Positions 53,239 through 61,254 of a stretch of DNA of 64,000 nucleotides are shown here, piece after piece. Location: assembly GCF_030730925.1 (NCBI RefSeq), contig NZ_JAVAMB010000001.1:620001-684000 (forward strand), given 5' to 3'. Source of the DNA: Flavobacterium sp. DG2-3 (GTDB taxonomy: Bacteria > Bacteroidota > Bacteroidia > Flavobacteriales > Flavobacteriaceae). The position numbers and the translations under genes are program-made. Under the pieces are notes generated by a model. That model did not search any database, was not told where the DNA came from, and saw nothing but the letters and a program-made list of their open reading frames with translations. The number at the start of each line of letters is the position of its first letter. Within the stretch, counting starts at the first letter, position 1.

Positions 53239-54180
53239 ATGTCGCACCTAGAACCAGAAGCTAAAATTTTTGCTTGTTCACAAAGTGTTTATCTTGCAGA
53301 AAAAATTGCAAAAGACTACGGGATTCCGTTAGGAAAAGTAACGATGTCAACGTATAGTGATGGAGAATTTCAGCCATCTTACGAAGAGTCAATAAGAGGA
53401 TTGCGAGTATTCATCGTATGTTCAACTTTTCCAAGTGCAGATAATCTGATGGAATTGTTGTTAATGATTGATGCGGCAAAACGTGCATCAGCAAGACATA
53501 TTACAGCGGTTATGCCTTATTTTGGTTGGGCAAGACAAGATAGAAAAGACAAACCAAGAGTTCCGATTGGAGCAAAGTTAGTAGCAAATCTATTAACAGC
53601 TGCAGGAGCAACAAGAATCATGACAATGGACCTGCATGCAGACCAGATTCAAGGATTCTTTGAAAAACCAGTAGATCATTTATTTGCATCTACAATCTTT
53701 TTACCATACGTAGAAAGTTTAAATTTAGAAAATCTAACAATTGCATCTCCAGATATGGGAGGTTCAAAAAGAGCATATGCTTACTCTAAGTTTCTAGAAT
53801 CAGATGTAGTAATCTGTTACAAACAAAGAAAAGCAGCCAACGTTATCGACACTATGGAGCTAATTGGTGAAGTAAAAGGACGTAACGTAATCTTAGTAGA
53901 CGACATGATCGATACAGGAGGAACTTTAGCGAAAGCTGCCGACCTAATGATCGAAAAAGGAGCGCTAAGTGTAAGAGCAATTTGTACACACGCTATTTTA
54001 TCTGGCGGTGCGTACGAAAAAATTGAAAACTCAAAACTAACAGAATTAATCGTAACAGATTCTATTCCGTTAAAGAGAGAATCAAAGAAAATAAAAGTGG
54101 TAAGCTGCGCGCCTCTATTTGCTGAGGTAATGCAAATGGTTCACCACAACAATTCCATCAGTGGAAAATTTATAATGTAG
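53239..54180 (+). CDS. prs: Ribose-phosphate pyrophosphokinase
   Basis: 313 aa, class I. Landmarks: the MTMDLHADQIQGFF catalytic/metal region, the flexible loop with KQRKAAN, and the PRPP-binding ILVDDMIDTGGTLAKA. It makes PRPP for nucleotide and histidine synthesis. rplY follows after 73 bp. Confidence 0.96.
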   Translation: MSHLEPEAKIFACSQSVYLAEKIAKDYGIPLGKVTMSTYSDGEFQPSYEESIRGLRVFIVCSTFPSADNLMELLLMIDAAKRASARHITAVMPYFGWARQDRKDKPRVPIGAKLVANLLTAAGATRIMTMDLHADQIQGFFEKPVDHLFASTIFLPYVESLNLENLTIASPDMGGSKRAYAYSKFLESDVVICYKQRKAANVIDTMELIGEVKGRNVILVDDMIDTGGTLAKAADLMIEKGALSVRAICTHAILSGGAYEKIENSKLTELIVTDSIPLKRESKKIKVVSCAPLFAEVMQMVHHNNSISGKFIM

Positions 54181-54253
54181 TCATTGCGAAGAACGAAGCA
54201 ATCTCACTACAATAAGAATTAGAATATTTATTTAATAACTATATTTTTTTACA

Positions 54254-54865
54254 ATGAAATCGATTACAATTAAAGGATCAGAAAGAGAAAGCGTGGGCAA
54301 AGTGTCAACTAAAGCCTTACGTAATGCTGGACAGGTACCTTGCGTATTATACGGAGGAAACCAAGCAGTACATTTCTCAGCAGACGTTACTGCATTCAAA
54401 AACTTGGTTTACACTCCAAACGCTCACACAGTTGTGATCGAACTTGGAAAAGGAAAATCATTCAATGCAATTTTGCAAGATATCCAAGTTCACCCAGTAT
54501 CTGACAAAATTTTACACATTGACTTCTTCCAATTATTTGATGATAAAGAAATCACTATGGAAGTTCCTGTAAAAATCGTTGGTACATCTAAAGGTGTTCT
54601 TGCGGGAGGTGTTTTACGTTTGAACCAACGTAAATTGAAAGTTAAAGCTATTCCAGCAAATCTTCCTGATTTTGTTGAAGCTGACATCACTCCACTTGAA
54701 ATGGGTAACAAATTATACGTTACTAAAGTTGGAAAACCAGAGTACAAAATTATGCACCCAGACAACACAGTTGTTGCTCAAGTAAGAATTTCTCGTGCTG
54801 CTATGAAAGCTGCTCAAGAAGCTGCAAAAGCTGCAAAAGCTCCTGCAAAAGGAAAGAAAAAATAA
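54254..54865 (+). CDS. rplY: 50S ribosomal protein L25/general stress protein Ctc
   Basis: 203 aa, the two-domain CTC form: N-terminal L25 beta-barrel binding 5S rRNA ([29 protein letters not shown]) and a C-terminal beta domain, ending in a basic Ala/Lys tail ([12 protein letters not shown]). The prs-rplY order is common in Bacteroidota. Confidence 0.96.
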   Translation: MKSITIKGSERESVGKVSTKALRNAGQVPCVLYGGNQAVHFSADVTAFKNLVYTPNAHTVVIELGKGKSFNAILQDIQVHPVSDKILHIDFFQLFDDKEITMEVPVKIVGTSKGVLAGGVLRLNQRKLKVKAIPANLPDFVEADITPLEMGNKLYVTKVGKPEYKIMHPDNTVVAQVRISRAAMKAAQEAAKAAKAPAKGKKK

Positions 54866-54885
54866 TTTTTTTCAAACTATACAAA

Positions 54886-54920
54886 AAGCCTCAATCTTAC
54901 GATTGGGGCTTTTTTTTTTT
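54886..54920 (+). terminator. Intrinsic terminator after rplY
   Basis: AAGCCTCAATC / GATTGGGGCTT around TTAC, then a run of eleven T. Confidence 0.92.
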
Positions 54921-54939
54921 AAGCTTCTAAGTTTCTAAG

Positions 54940-55500
54940 GTGCTGAGCTTCTAAGTTTGAAAAATCGTATTTTTTTGTCAGGCTGAGCGGAGTCGAAGCC
55001 CTACACAGTGATTCACGTGCTCCAAATTATCTAATTGCTACATTCCTCTAATTATCTAATTATTTTTTAGAAGCACAAACCTCCGTTTTCATCAGAAGTA
55101 ACATTCCTGCCATCCGCTAAATCTTTTCCTGGTCTCGTCAAAAAAAACGAGACCAGAAAAAGGATATCGCTCCTGTCAGGGCTAACGAGAAATATCGTTT
55201 TTATAAGTTGGAATGAGGTTTGAAAAAAAATCTTGTTTCAATCTTTTGTCAGGCTGAGCGGAGCCGAAGCCGCGCAAAGTATTTCATGTTAGATTGTTAA
55301 GCTTTGAGCTGAGGCTTCGACTCCGCTCAGCCTGACAAAAATGAGAAAAGAATACAGGACAATTCTTCGCGTTCTTCGCGTAAATCCTTCACAAACTTTG
55401 CGGTTAAAAAAACACAGCTAACAGGAAATTATCTAATTGACAAATTATCTAATTGACAAATTATCTAATTAACACATTTCCTAATTCCCCAATTAACCTT
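54940..55500. repeat. 646-bp repeat-rich gap between rplY and pth
   Basis: Contents: one arm of the TGTCAGGCTGAGCGGAGTCGA family (54976-55000), a CTGGTCTCGT hairpin with 16-bp imperfect stem (55124-55161), a second converging pair of the same first family (55246-55339), a TTCTTCGCGTTCTTCGCG duplication (~55365) and three AAATTATCTAATTGAC direct repeats (55428-55480). No gene seen. Confidence 0.8.
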
Positions 55501-55511
55501 ATTTTTGCTAA

Positions 55512-56138
55512 ATGATAAAATGGATAACAAAACTGTTTTCATCAACACTCAAAGAAGAGAACACAGATAATATGAAGAAATATTTAATCGTCGGATTAGG
55601 AAATATCGGAGCCGAATACGTAAACACCAGACATAACATTGGATTTAAAATACTTGATTTCTTAGCCAAAAAAGAAGGTCTTTCGTTTGAAACCGTAAAA
55701 TTAGGTTCGTTGGCGGAATATAAATTTAAAGGGAGAACTTTTTTTCTTTTAAAGCCTAATACTTATATGAACTTAAGCGGAAAAGCAGTGAAATACTGGA
55801 TGGACAAAGAAAATATTCCGCTGGAAAATATATTGGTTATTACAGACGATTTAAACCTTTCTTTTGGAACAATCAGAATTAAACCAAAAGGAAGCGATGG
55901 CGGTCATAACGGACTTAAAAACATCAATCTGGTTTTAAATACTCAAAACTATACCCGTTATAGATTTGGTATTAGCGACCAGTTTAAAAAAGGCCAGCAA
56001 GTAGATTATGTTTTAGGAGAATGGACTGCTGAGGAGGAAGCAAAACTACCAGAACGCTACGAAATTTCAGCAGAAATAATTAGGACTTTCGGAACAGCAG
56101 GTTTAGAAAATACGATGACCACTTTTAATGGAAAATAA
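55512..56138 (+). CDS. pth: Peptidyl-tRNA hydrolase
   Basis: 208 aa from 55512, or 188 aa from the internal Met at 55572, where the conserved fold begins (KKYLIVGLGNIGAEYVNTRHNIGF). The catalytic His is in NTRHNIGF; other landmarks are KPNTYMNLSGKAV, DDLNLSFG and GSDGGHNGLKNI. It recycles peptidyl-tRNA dropped from ribosomes. The extra 20 residues may be an authentic flavobacterial extension; the start is unsettled. Confidence 0.94.
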   Translation: MIKWITKLFSSTLKEENTDNMKKYLIVGLGNIGAEYVNTRHNIGFKILDFLAKKEGLSFETVKLGSLAEYKFKGRTFFLLKPNTYMNLSGKAVKYWMDKENIPLENILVITDDLNLSFGTIRIKPKGSDGGHNGLKNINLVLNTQNYTRYRFGISDQFKKGQQVDYVLGEWTAEEEAKLPERYEISAEIIRTFGTAGLENTMTTFNGK

Positions 56139-56215
56139 AGATTTTCAGTTGTTTATGTGATAAAAATGTAAATTATCAGTTAATTAAATTCAATTATAAC
56201 GAAATAGTATTTTCA

Positions 56216-56245
56216 ATTCCAAAGTTAAATGTTTAAATTTGGAAT
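56216..56245. promoter_or_regulatory. Palindrome over the sod promoter
   Basis: ATTCCAAA-N14-TTTGGAAT. The right arm overlaps the predicted -7 box TAAATTTG (56234-56241), so a bound regulator would block transcription of sod. Confidence 0.55.
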
Positions 56246-56276
56246 AAATTATTATAAACCATAAAATCATTTTACC

Positions 56277-56888
56277 ATGGCTTTTGAATTACCACAATTA
56301 CCTTATGCATACGATGCATTAGAACCACATATTGATGCACGTACAATGGAAATCCATCATACAAAGCACCACAATGCATACACTACAAATCTTAACGCAG
56401 CAATCGCTGGAACAGATTTAGAAGGAAAAACAATCGAAAATATCTTAATCAACTTAGATAAATCTAACGCAGCAGTTCGTAACAATGGTGGAGGTTTCTA
56501 CAACCACAATTTGTTCTGGACAGTTATGTCTCCAAATGGAGGAGGATTGCCAACAGGTGATTTATTAGCTGCAATTGAAGCTTCTTTCGGATCATTCGAA
56601 GAATTTAAAGCAAAATTTGCTAAAGCTGGAGCTACACAATTCGGTTCAGGATGGGCTTGGTTAACAGTGCAAAAAGGTGGAAAATTAGAAGTTGTAGGTA
56701 CTCCAAATCAAGACAATCCATTAATGCCAGAAGTTGCTGGTAATGGTGGAACTCCAATCTTAGGAATGGACGTTTGGGAGCACGCTTACTACTTAAACTA
56801 CCAAAACAGAAGACCAGATTATATTGAAGCTTTCTTCAGTGTAATTAACTGGACAGAAGTTGCTAGAAGATTTGCTTTAGACAAATAA
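56277..56888 (+). CDS. sodA: Superoxide dismutase (Fe/Mn family, Mn-like)
   Basis: 203 aa. Metal ligands: His in [11 protein letters not shown], His in FYNHNLFW, and Asp/His in [12 protein letters not shown]. The [10 protein letters not shown] segment carries the Gln typical of Mn-type enzymes. No signal peptide, so cytoplasmic. It has its own promoter with an overlapping palindrome and its own terminator. Confidence 0.94.
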   Translation: MAFELPQLPYAYDALEPHIDARTMEIHHTKHHNAYTTNLNAAIAGTDLEGKTIENILINLDKSNAAVRNNGGGFYNHNLFWTVMSPNGGGLPTGDLLAAIEASFGSFEEFKAKFAKAGATQFGSGWAWLTVQKGGKLEVVGTPNQDNPLMPEVAGNGGTPILGMDVWEHAYYLNYQNRRPDYIEAFFSVINWTEVARRFALDK

Positions 56889-56914
56889 GAAAATAGAGTA
56901 AAGAAAATAGAAGA

Positions 56915-56952
56915 AAGACGAATGGCGAAAGCTGTTCGTCTTTTTTTTTTTT
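56915..56952 (+). terminator. Intrinsic terminator after sod
   Basis: AAGACGAA / TTCGTCTT stem followed by a run of T. Confidence 0.85.
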
Positions 56953-57015
56953 ATAAGTTTTAAGTTTAAGTCTTTGTTCTATTTTCTTTTATCTATTCTC
57001 TAAAAAAAATAAAAT

Positions 57016-57086
57016 AAAAAAGGTGGAATCACTTCCACCTTTTTTGCCCCAAATCTACCATAAACTTAACCTACTAATGTTATGGT
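57016..57086 (-). ncRNA. Small RNA gene, tandem copy 4 (distal)
   Basis: About 71 nt. Predicted 5' end is ACCATAAC; ACCATAA pairs with TTATGGT to close a ~15-nt conserved loop (CATTAGTAGGTTAAG), then a linker AGATTTGGGGC and a terminator hairpin GGTGGAA-GTGA-TTCCACC with T-run. A -7-like box TACCTTTA (57091-57098) ends 4 nt upstream of the first A. The paired boxes GATTAAAAA/GATGAAAGG (plus-strand reading) lie 31 bp further upstream. Confidence 0.8.
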
Positions 57087-57200
57087 CTTGTAAAGGTAGC
57101 TCAGATATATTTTTGAATGAAACTTTATAGATGAAAGGCAACAATATCCGATTAAAAACCTATATTGGCTGTTTTGAAAAATTTATAGATTTATTGCAAT

Positions 57201-57270
57201 AAAAAAGGCGGATGTTACTCCGCCTTTTTTGCCCCAAATCTACCATAAACTAACCTACTAATGTTATGGT
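57201..57270 (-). ncRNA. Small RNA gene, tandem copy 3
   Basis: About 70 nt. Same 5' stem-loop with GTTAG instead of GTTAAG in the loop, same linker AGATTTGGGGC. Terminator stem is GGCGGA/TCCGCC, which keeps pairing while differing from copy 4 (compensatory change). -7-like box TACATTTA at 57275-57282, 4 nt from the first A. Confidence 0.8.
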
Positions 57271-57383
57271 TCAGTAAATGTATGGCAGACATTTTTATAA
57301 TGAAAATTTTTTAGATGAAAGGCAATTATACTCGACGAAAACCATATAACTAATTGTTTTTCAATAATTTAAGATATGAAAAT

Positions 57384-57453
57384 AAAAAAGGCGGATATTA
57401 CTCCGCCTTTTTTGCCCCAAATTTACCATAAACTAACCTACTAATGTTATGGT
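57384..57453 (-). ncRNA. Small RNA gene, tandem copy 2
   Basis: About 70 nt. Linker is AAATTTGGGGC; terminator stem GGCGGA/TCCGCC with a different loop from copy 3. -7-like box TACATTTA at 57458-57465, 4 nt from the first A. Distance to the next copy is 183 bp. Confidence 0.8.
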
Positions 57454-57566
57454 ATAGTAAATGTAGGGCGGTTATTTTTGTGAAGAAAAAATTTCAGATG
57501 AAAGGTAAGTAAATCCGATTAAGAGATATAATCGGCTGTTTATAAATTATTTGAGTTTATTCCAAT

Positions 57567-57637
57567 AAAAAAGGTGGTATTTCTACCACCCTTTTTGCCC
57601 CAAATCTACCATAAACTTAACCTACTAATGTTATGGT
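57567..57637 (-). ncRNA. Small RNA gene, tandem copy 1 (next to purF)
   Basis: About 71 nt. Terminator stem GGTGGTA/TACCACC with loop GAAA again differs in both arms. It has the best -7 box of the four, TACTTTTG (57642-57649), again 4 nt from the first A. Its upstream boxes read GATGAACGG and GATGAAATG and lie next to the end of purF. Confidence 0.8.
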
Positions 57638-57737
57638 ATTCCAAAAGTATCATAGCTTTTCAATTTCACCAAAGAAATAGGATGAACGGCAAAAAAAACC
57701 GATGAAATGCACAATTTAACCTTTTGTTAGTATTTTA

Positions 57738-59636
57738 TTAATAAGCTCTAGCGTCTTTTCCTTCGTAAAAATTCATAAATGCACGATTTACAACTCTATT
57801 TCCACCAGGAGTTGGGTAGTCTCCAGTAAAATACCAGTCGCCTAAATTTTTAGGACATGCTTTATGTAAATCATCTACAGTTTGGAAGATGATTTTTACT
57901 TCAGCATTGATTTCTGGTGAGCTTAACATTTCTGCAATTTTATCTGAAATTTCTTCATCTGTAAACTGATCGTAAATTGCAGTTACATAATTCACAACAT
58001 CCTTATCAAGGAAATTTTCTTGTGCTTTACATTTAGCATAAACTTCATCTACAATATGGTATAGGTTTCTTTCTTTTAATAAAGCAAGCGCTGCTCTAAA
58101 AGCAACTAGACCTTCTAGTTTTGCCATATCGATTCCGTAACAGTCTGGATAACGAATTTGCGGTGCAGAAGAAACAATTACGATACGTTTTGGTTTCAAA
58201 CGATCCATCATTTTAATGATACTCATTTTTAATGTAGTACCACGAACAATACTGTCGTCAATAATTACCAAATTATCTTCTGGCTTAATTACACCATACG
58301 TAACATCGTACACGTGAGCAACTAAATCGTCACGGCTGCTGTCTTCAGTAATAAAAGTTCTAAGCTTAGCATCTTTTATGGCAACTTTCTCTGTACGTAT
58401 TTTTACAGCTAAAAGTTCCTGAAGCGTTTCGGTAGTAAGTGTATTTCTATTTTCTAGAATATAATTGTTTTTTCTCTGGTTTAAGAAGTCCTGAGCAGCT
58501 TCTACTAAACCATAAAATGAAGTTTCAGCTGTATTTGGAATATAAGAGAAAACAGTGTTGTCTGTATCGCTGTCAATTGCTTTAAGAACTGCTGGTAAAA
58601 TTAATTTACCTAAATCTTTACGCTCTTGATAGATTTCCGCATCACTTCCTCTAGAGAAATAAATTCTTTCAAAAGAACAAGCTTTTTTAACGGTTGGTTC
58701 CAAGATCTGGTTCATGCTCACTTTACCATTTTTCTTGATAATCAAAGCATTTCCTGGATCAATTTCCTGAACACTTTCAAAAGGAACGTTAAATACAGTT
58801 TGAATAACTGGTCTTTCAGAAGCTACTACAACCACTTCGTCATCTTGATAAAAGTACGCTGGGCGAATTCCTGCGGGATCTCTAAAAACAAAAGCATCAC
58901 CGTGGCCTAATAATCCAGCCATAGCATAACCTCCATCTAAATTTTTAGCAGAACGAGCTAAAATTTTAGCAATATCCAAACGCTCTGCAATTACTGGAGA
59001 AGCATCTCTTTTAGAATAACCTTCAGCTTTGCAGTCTTGGTACAATTGCATTACTTCTTTATCTAAGAAGTGACCAATTTTTTCCATTACAGTAACAGTA
59101 TCAGCCATTTCTTTTGGGTGCTGCCCTAATTCAACTAGATTTTCGAAAAGTTCTTTAACATTCGTCATATTAAAGTTTCCTGCCAAAATCAAGTTACGGT
59201 GCATCCAGTTACTTTGACGTAAAAATGGGTGAACACTTTCGATGCTGTTTTTTCCAAAAGTTCCGTAACGAACGTGACCTAAAAACAATTCTCCAACATA
59301 AGGAATATTTGCTTTTAGTTCTTTCATATTGTCACCCAATTCTGGATGCTCTTTCAATTCTTCGCTAATGCGTTCGTTAATTTGTTTAAAAACGTCCTGA
59401 ATTGGCTGTGCATGATTAGAACGAACTCGGCTAATGTAGCGCTGTCCTGGATCAACGTCAAATTTAATGCTTGCAAAACCAGCTCCGTCTTGTCCGCGGT
59501 TGTGCTGTTTTTCCATCATTAAATACATTTTCTGGATTCCGTAAAAAGCAGTTCCGTATTTTTCTTTATAATATTCAAGCGGTTTCAGTAGTCTAACTAA
59601 AGCTATTCCACATTCGTGTTTTAAAGCGTCGCTCAT
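57738..59636 (-). CDS. purF: Amidophosphoribosyltransferase-family protein (PurF-like), long form
   Basis: 632 aa from the ATG at 59636; a longer frame to 59720 runs through a terminator hairpin and is rejected. MSDALKHECGIALVRL provides the short propeptide and Cys9 nucleophile of class II glutamine amidotransferases. The phosphoribosyltransferase domain has the PRPP motif LVIIDDSIVRGTTLKM. It makes phosphoribosylamine from PRPP and glutamine. It is over 100 residues longer than usual PurF, with an unusual C-terminal extension (~residues 520-632), so a specialised paralogue is possible. Confidence 0.88.
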   Translation of the reverse strand: MSDALKHECGIALVRLLKPLEYYKEKYGTAFYGIQKMYLMMEKQHNRGQDGAGFASIKFDVDPGQRYISRVRSNHAQPIQDVFKQINERISEELKEHPELGDNMKELKANIPYVGELFLGHVRYGTFGKNSIESVHPFLRQSNWMHRNLILAGNFNMTNVKELFENLVELGQHPKEMADTVTVMEKIGHFLDKEVMQLYQDCKAEGYSKRDASPVIAERLDIAKILARSAKNLDGGYAMAGLLGHGDAFVFRDPAGIRPAYFYQDDEVVVVASERPVIQTVFNVPFESVQEIDPGNALIIKKNGKVSMNQILEPTVKKACSFERIYFSRGSDAEIYQERKDLGKLILPAVLKAIDSDTDNTVFSYIPNTAETSFYGLVEAAQDFLNQRKNNYILENRNTLTTETLQELLAVKIRTEKVAIKDAKLRTFITEDSSRDDLVAHVYDVTYGVIKPEDNLVIIDDSIVRGTTLKMSIIKMMDRLKPKRIVIVSSAPQIRYPDCYGIDMAKLEGLVAFRAALALLKERNLYHIVDEVYAKCKAQENFLDKDVVNYVTAIYDQFTDEEISDKIAEMLSSPEINAEVKIIFQTVDDLHKACPKNLGDWYFTGDYPTPGGNRVVNRAFMNFYEGKDARAY

Positions 59637-59686
59637 TTTTTTTGTTTTTTTTTTGTGTTGTTGTAAGTTGTGTGTATTAACGTAAT

Positions 59687-59715
59687 AAAAAAGCCCCGTT
59701 TTATCGAGGCTCTTA
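59687..59715 (-). terminator. Intrinsic terminator after the PfkB kinase
   Basis: On the minus strand AGCCTCG-ATAAAA-CGGGGCT (one T-G pair) followed by T-run. It lies between the kinase stop and the purF start, separating the two genes. Confidence 0.85.
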
Positions 59716-59719
59716 GGCA

Positions 59720-60643
59720 TTATATTTCTATGTCAAACTGAGTTAACGACTTAAATTGCTGTAATCGAATCGCTACTTCTGCTTTGCTTAATGTTTCCAT
59801 CCTTTCAGTCCCAAATTTCTCTACGCAGAACGAAGCCAAATTTGAACCGTAAATAATTGCATTTTTCATATTGCCAAAAGAAATGTTTTCGCTTTGCGCA
59901 ATAAATCCAGAGAAACCACCTGCGAAAGTGTCTCCTGCTCCTGTTGGATCAAAAACATCTTCTAATGGTAAAGCTGGTGCAAAGAATACTTCTCTATTGT
60001 GGAATAAAAGTGCTCCGTGTTCTCCTTTTTTGATCACCACATATTTAGGCCCCATATCTTGGATTTTCGCAGCCGCTTTTACTAATGAATATTCACCAGA
60101 AAGCTGTCTTGCTTCTTCGTCATTGATTGTGATAACATCTACACGTTTAATAACGTCTAATAATTCTGGAAGAGCGCAGTCCATCCAAAAGTTCATTGTA
60201 TCTAAAACAACTAATTTTGGTTTTTTCTCCAATTGATCTAAAACGCTGCTTTGTACTAATGGATGTAAGTTTCCTAACATTACCACGTCAGCATCTTTGT
60301 AGTTTTGAGGAACTTTCGGCTGAAAATCAGCTAAAACGTTCAATTCAGTAACTAAAGTATCTCTAGAGTTTAAGTCATTATGGTATAAACCGCTCCAGAA
60401 AAAGGTTTTTCCTCCTTTTACAATTTCGATACCAGAGATATCAATATTTTTTGAAGTTAAAAGATCTAAATGTTCTTGAGGGAAATCGTCGCCAACTACA
60501 GAAACAATGGCCGATTGCAAGTTAAAAAATGACGCTGATAATCCGATGTAGGTTGCAGCACCACCTAATATTTTATCTGTTTTTCCGAAAGGAGTTTCAA
60601 TCGCGTCGAAAGCAACTGTTCCAACAATCAATAGTTTATTCAT
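59720..60643 (-). CDS. PfkB-family sugar kinase
   Basis: 307 aa ribokinase/adenosine kinase fold. The substrate region GGAATYIGLSAS and the ATP/catalytic motif DPTGAGDTFAGGF (Asp base) are present. Substrate unknown; proximity to a PurF-like enzyme and homologues annotated near purine genes suggest a nucleoside or ribose. It has a good promoter at 60667-60697. Confidence 0.9.
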   Translation of the reverse strand: MNKLLIVGTVAFDAIETPFGKTDKILGGAATYIGLSASFFNLQSAIVSVVGDDFPQEHLDLLTSKNIDISGIEIVKGGKTFFWSGLYHNDLNSRDTLVTELNVLADFQPKVPQNYKDADVVMLGNLHPLVQSSVLDQLEKKPKLVVLDTMNFWMDCALPELLDVIKRVDVITINDEEARQLSGEYSLVKAAAKIQDMGPKYVVIKKGEHGALLFHNREVFFAPALPLEDVFDPTGAGDTFAGGFSGFIAQSENISFGNMKNAIIYGSNLASFCVEKFGTERMETLSKAEVAIRLQQFKSLTQFDIEI

Positions 60644-60666
60644 TTTATGAATTTCGAATTAGGCTG

Positions 60667-60697
60667 CAAAGATACTCTATAAGTTACAATCTTGCAA
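60667..60697 (-). promoter_or_regulatory. Predicted promoter of the PfkB kinase
   Basis: On the minus strand TTG (60695-60697), 20-bp spacer, TATCTTTG (60667-60674). It is the clearest full Bacteroidota promoter in the window. Confidence 0.65.
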
Positions 60698-60849
60698 TGG
60701 TTTAGGTTCTCAAAATTTTCTTAAAATAATGACAACGATTTCGAAGTAAAAAGCTTGTAAATGAATTGGTTAAAATTGATTTTTTGGAATGCTTAAAATA
60801 TGTTTTTAGGATTTAAAATGCAAATTTTTCGAAAAGAAATGCGATTATT

Positions 60850-61254
60850 TTACAGTTCATACTTCTTATCGAAATAATTCTTCAAAACGCCAACCTGAAC
60901 CAAAATCATAATAGGAACAATTAAAATAGCATACAACATATTTTTCGAAAAATGAATTCCTGAAAATGCTGTTGAAATCTTATCAGAATATAAAGTTCCG
61001 ATTTCGTCAATTTTAAGATTTCTTTCTGAAACTGAAAAAAGAGAAACATATACGATCAAGAAAGCTATAGCCGCGCCAATAGCAATCCAAACAGGTTTAG
61101 ATATTAAAGGTTTGTATGCTTTTAATTTTTTCTCTTCCAAGATTAAAACTTCAGACATTATTTTAGAAGTAAAATCAAAAGATGGCGACTGCAGTTTTTC
61201 TTCAGCCATCATTTTATCAATAAGTTGTTCTAAGTTTTTATCGCTCTCTTTCAT
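60850..61254 (-). CDS. Membrane protein paired with the ECF sigma factor (possible anti-sigma)
   Basis: 134 aa with two membrane segments (PVWIAIGAAIAFLIVYVSLF at ~70-90 and MLYAILIVPIMILVQVGVL at ~105-125). The N-terminal ~65 residues are cytoplasmic and helical, MKESDKNLEQLIDKMMAEEKLQSPSFDFTSKIM. It overlaps the sigma gene by 17 nt. Position and topology fit an anti-sigma factor, but no zinc-binding HxxxCxxC motif is present, so this is inference. Confidence 0.75.
   Translation of the reverse strand: MKESDKNLEQLIDKMMAEEKLQSPSFDFTSKIMSEVLILEEKKLKAYKPLISKPVWIAIGAAIAFLIVYVSLFSVSERNLKIDEIGTLYSDKISTAFSGIHFSKNMLYAILIVPIMILVQVGVLKNYFDKKYEL

Larger units (their letters stand above)
57130..57709 (-). 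promoter_or_regulatory. Paired upstream boxes of the four small RNA promoters
   Basis: In plus-strand reading the proximal boxes GATGAAAGG (GATGAACGG in copy 1) begin at 57130, 57314, 57497 and 57681, each 31 bp from its -7 box; distal boxes GAT(T/G)AAA or GACGAAA begin at 57150, 57334, 57517 and 57701, each 20 bp further. No TTG -33 element is present. This suggests direct-repeat binding by an activator. Confidence 0.65.

Noticed and set aside
57016..57709. CRISPR array as explanation of the four regular repeats
   Set aside because: Units are ~183 bp, spacers are related to each other, there are no cas genes, and each repeat ends in a terminator.
57016..57709. Simple attenuator or 3' UTR of purF
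   Set aside because: Each copy has its own -7 box and upstream boxes, which a read-through terminator series would not need.
59637..59720. Longer N-terminus of the PurF-like protein
   Set aside because: It would span an intrinsic terminator and bury the Cys that must become N-terminal after propeptide removal.
60644..60849. Small gene between the PfkB kinase and the membrane protein
   Set aside because: Apart from the kinase promoter no open frame with a plausible start or composition was seen.
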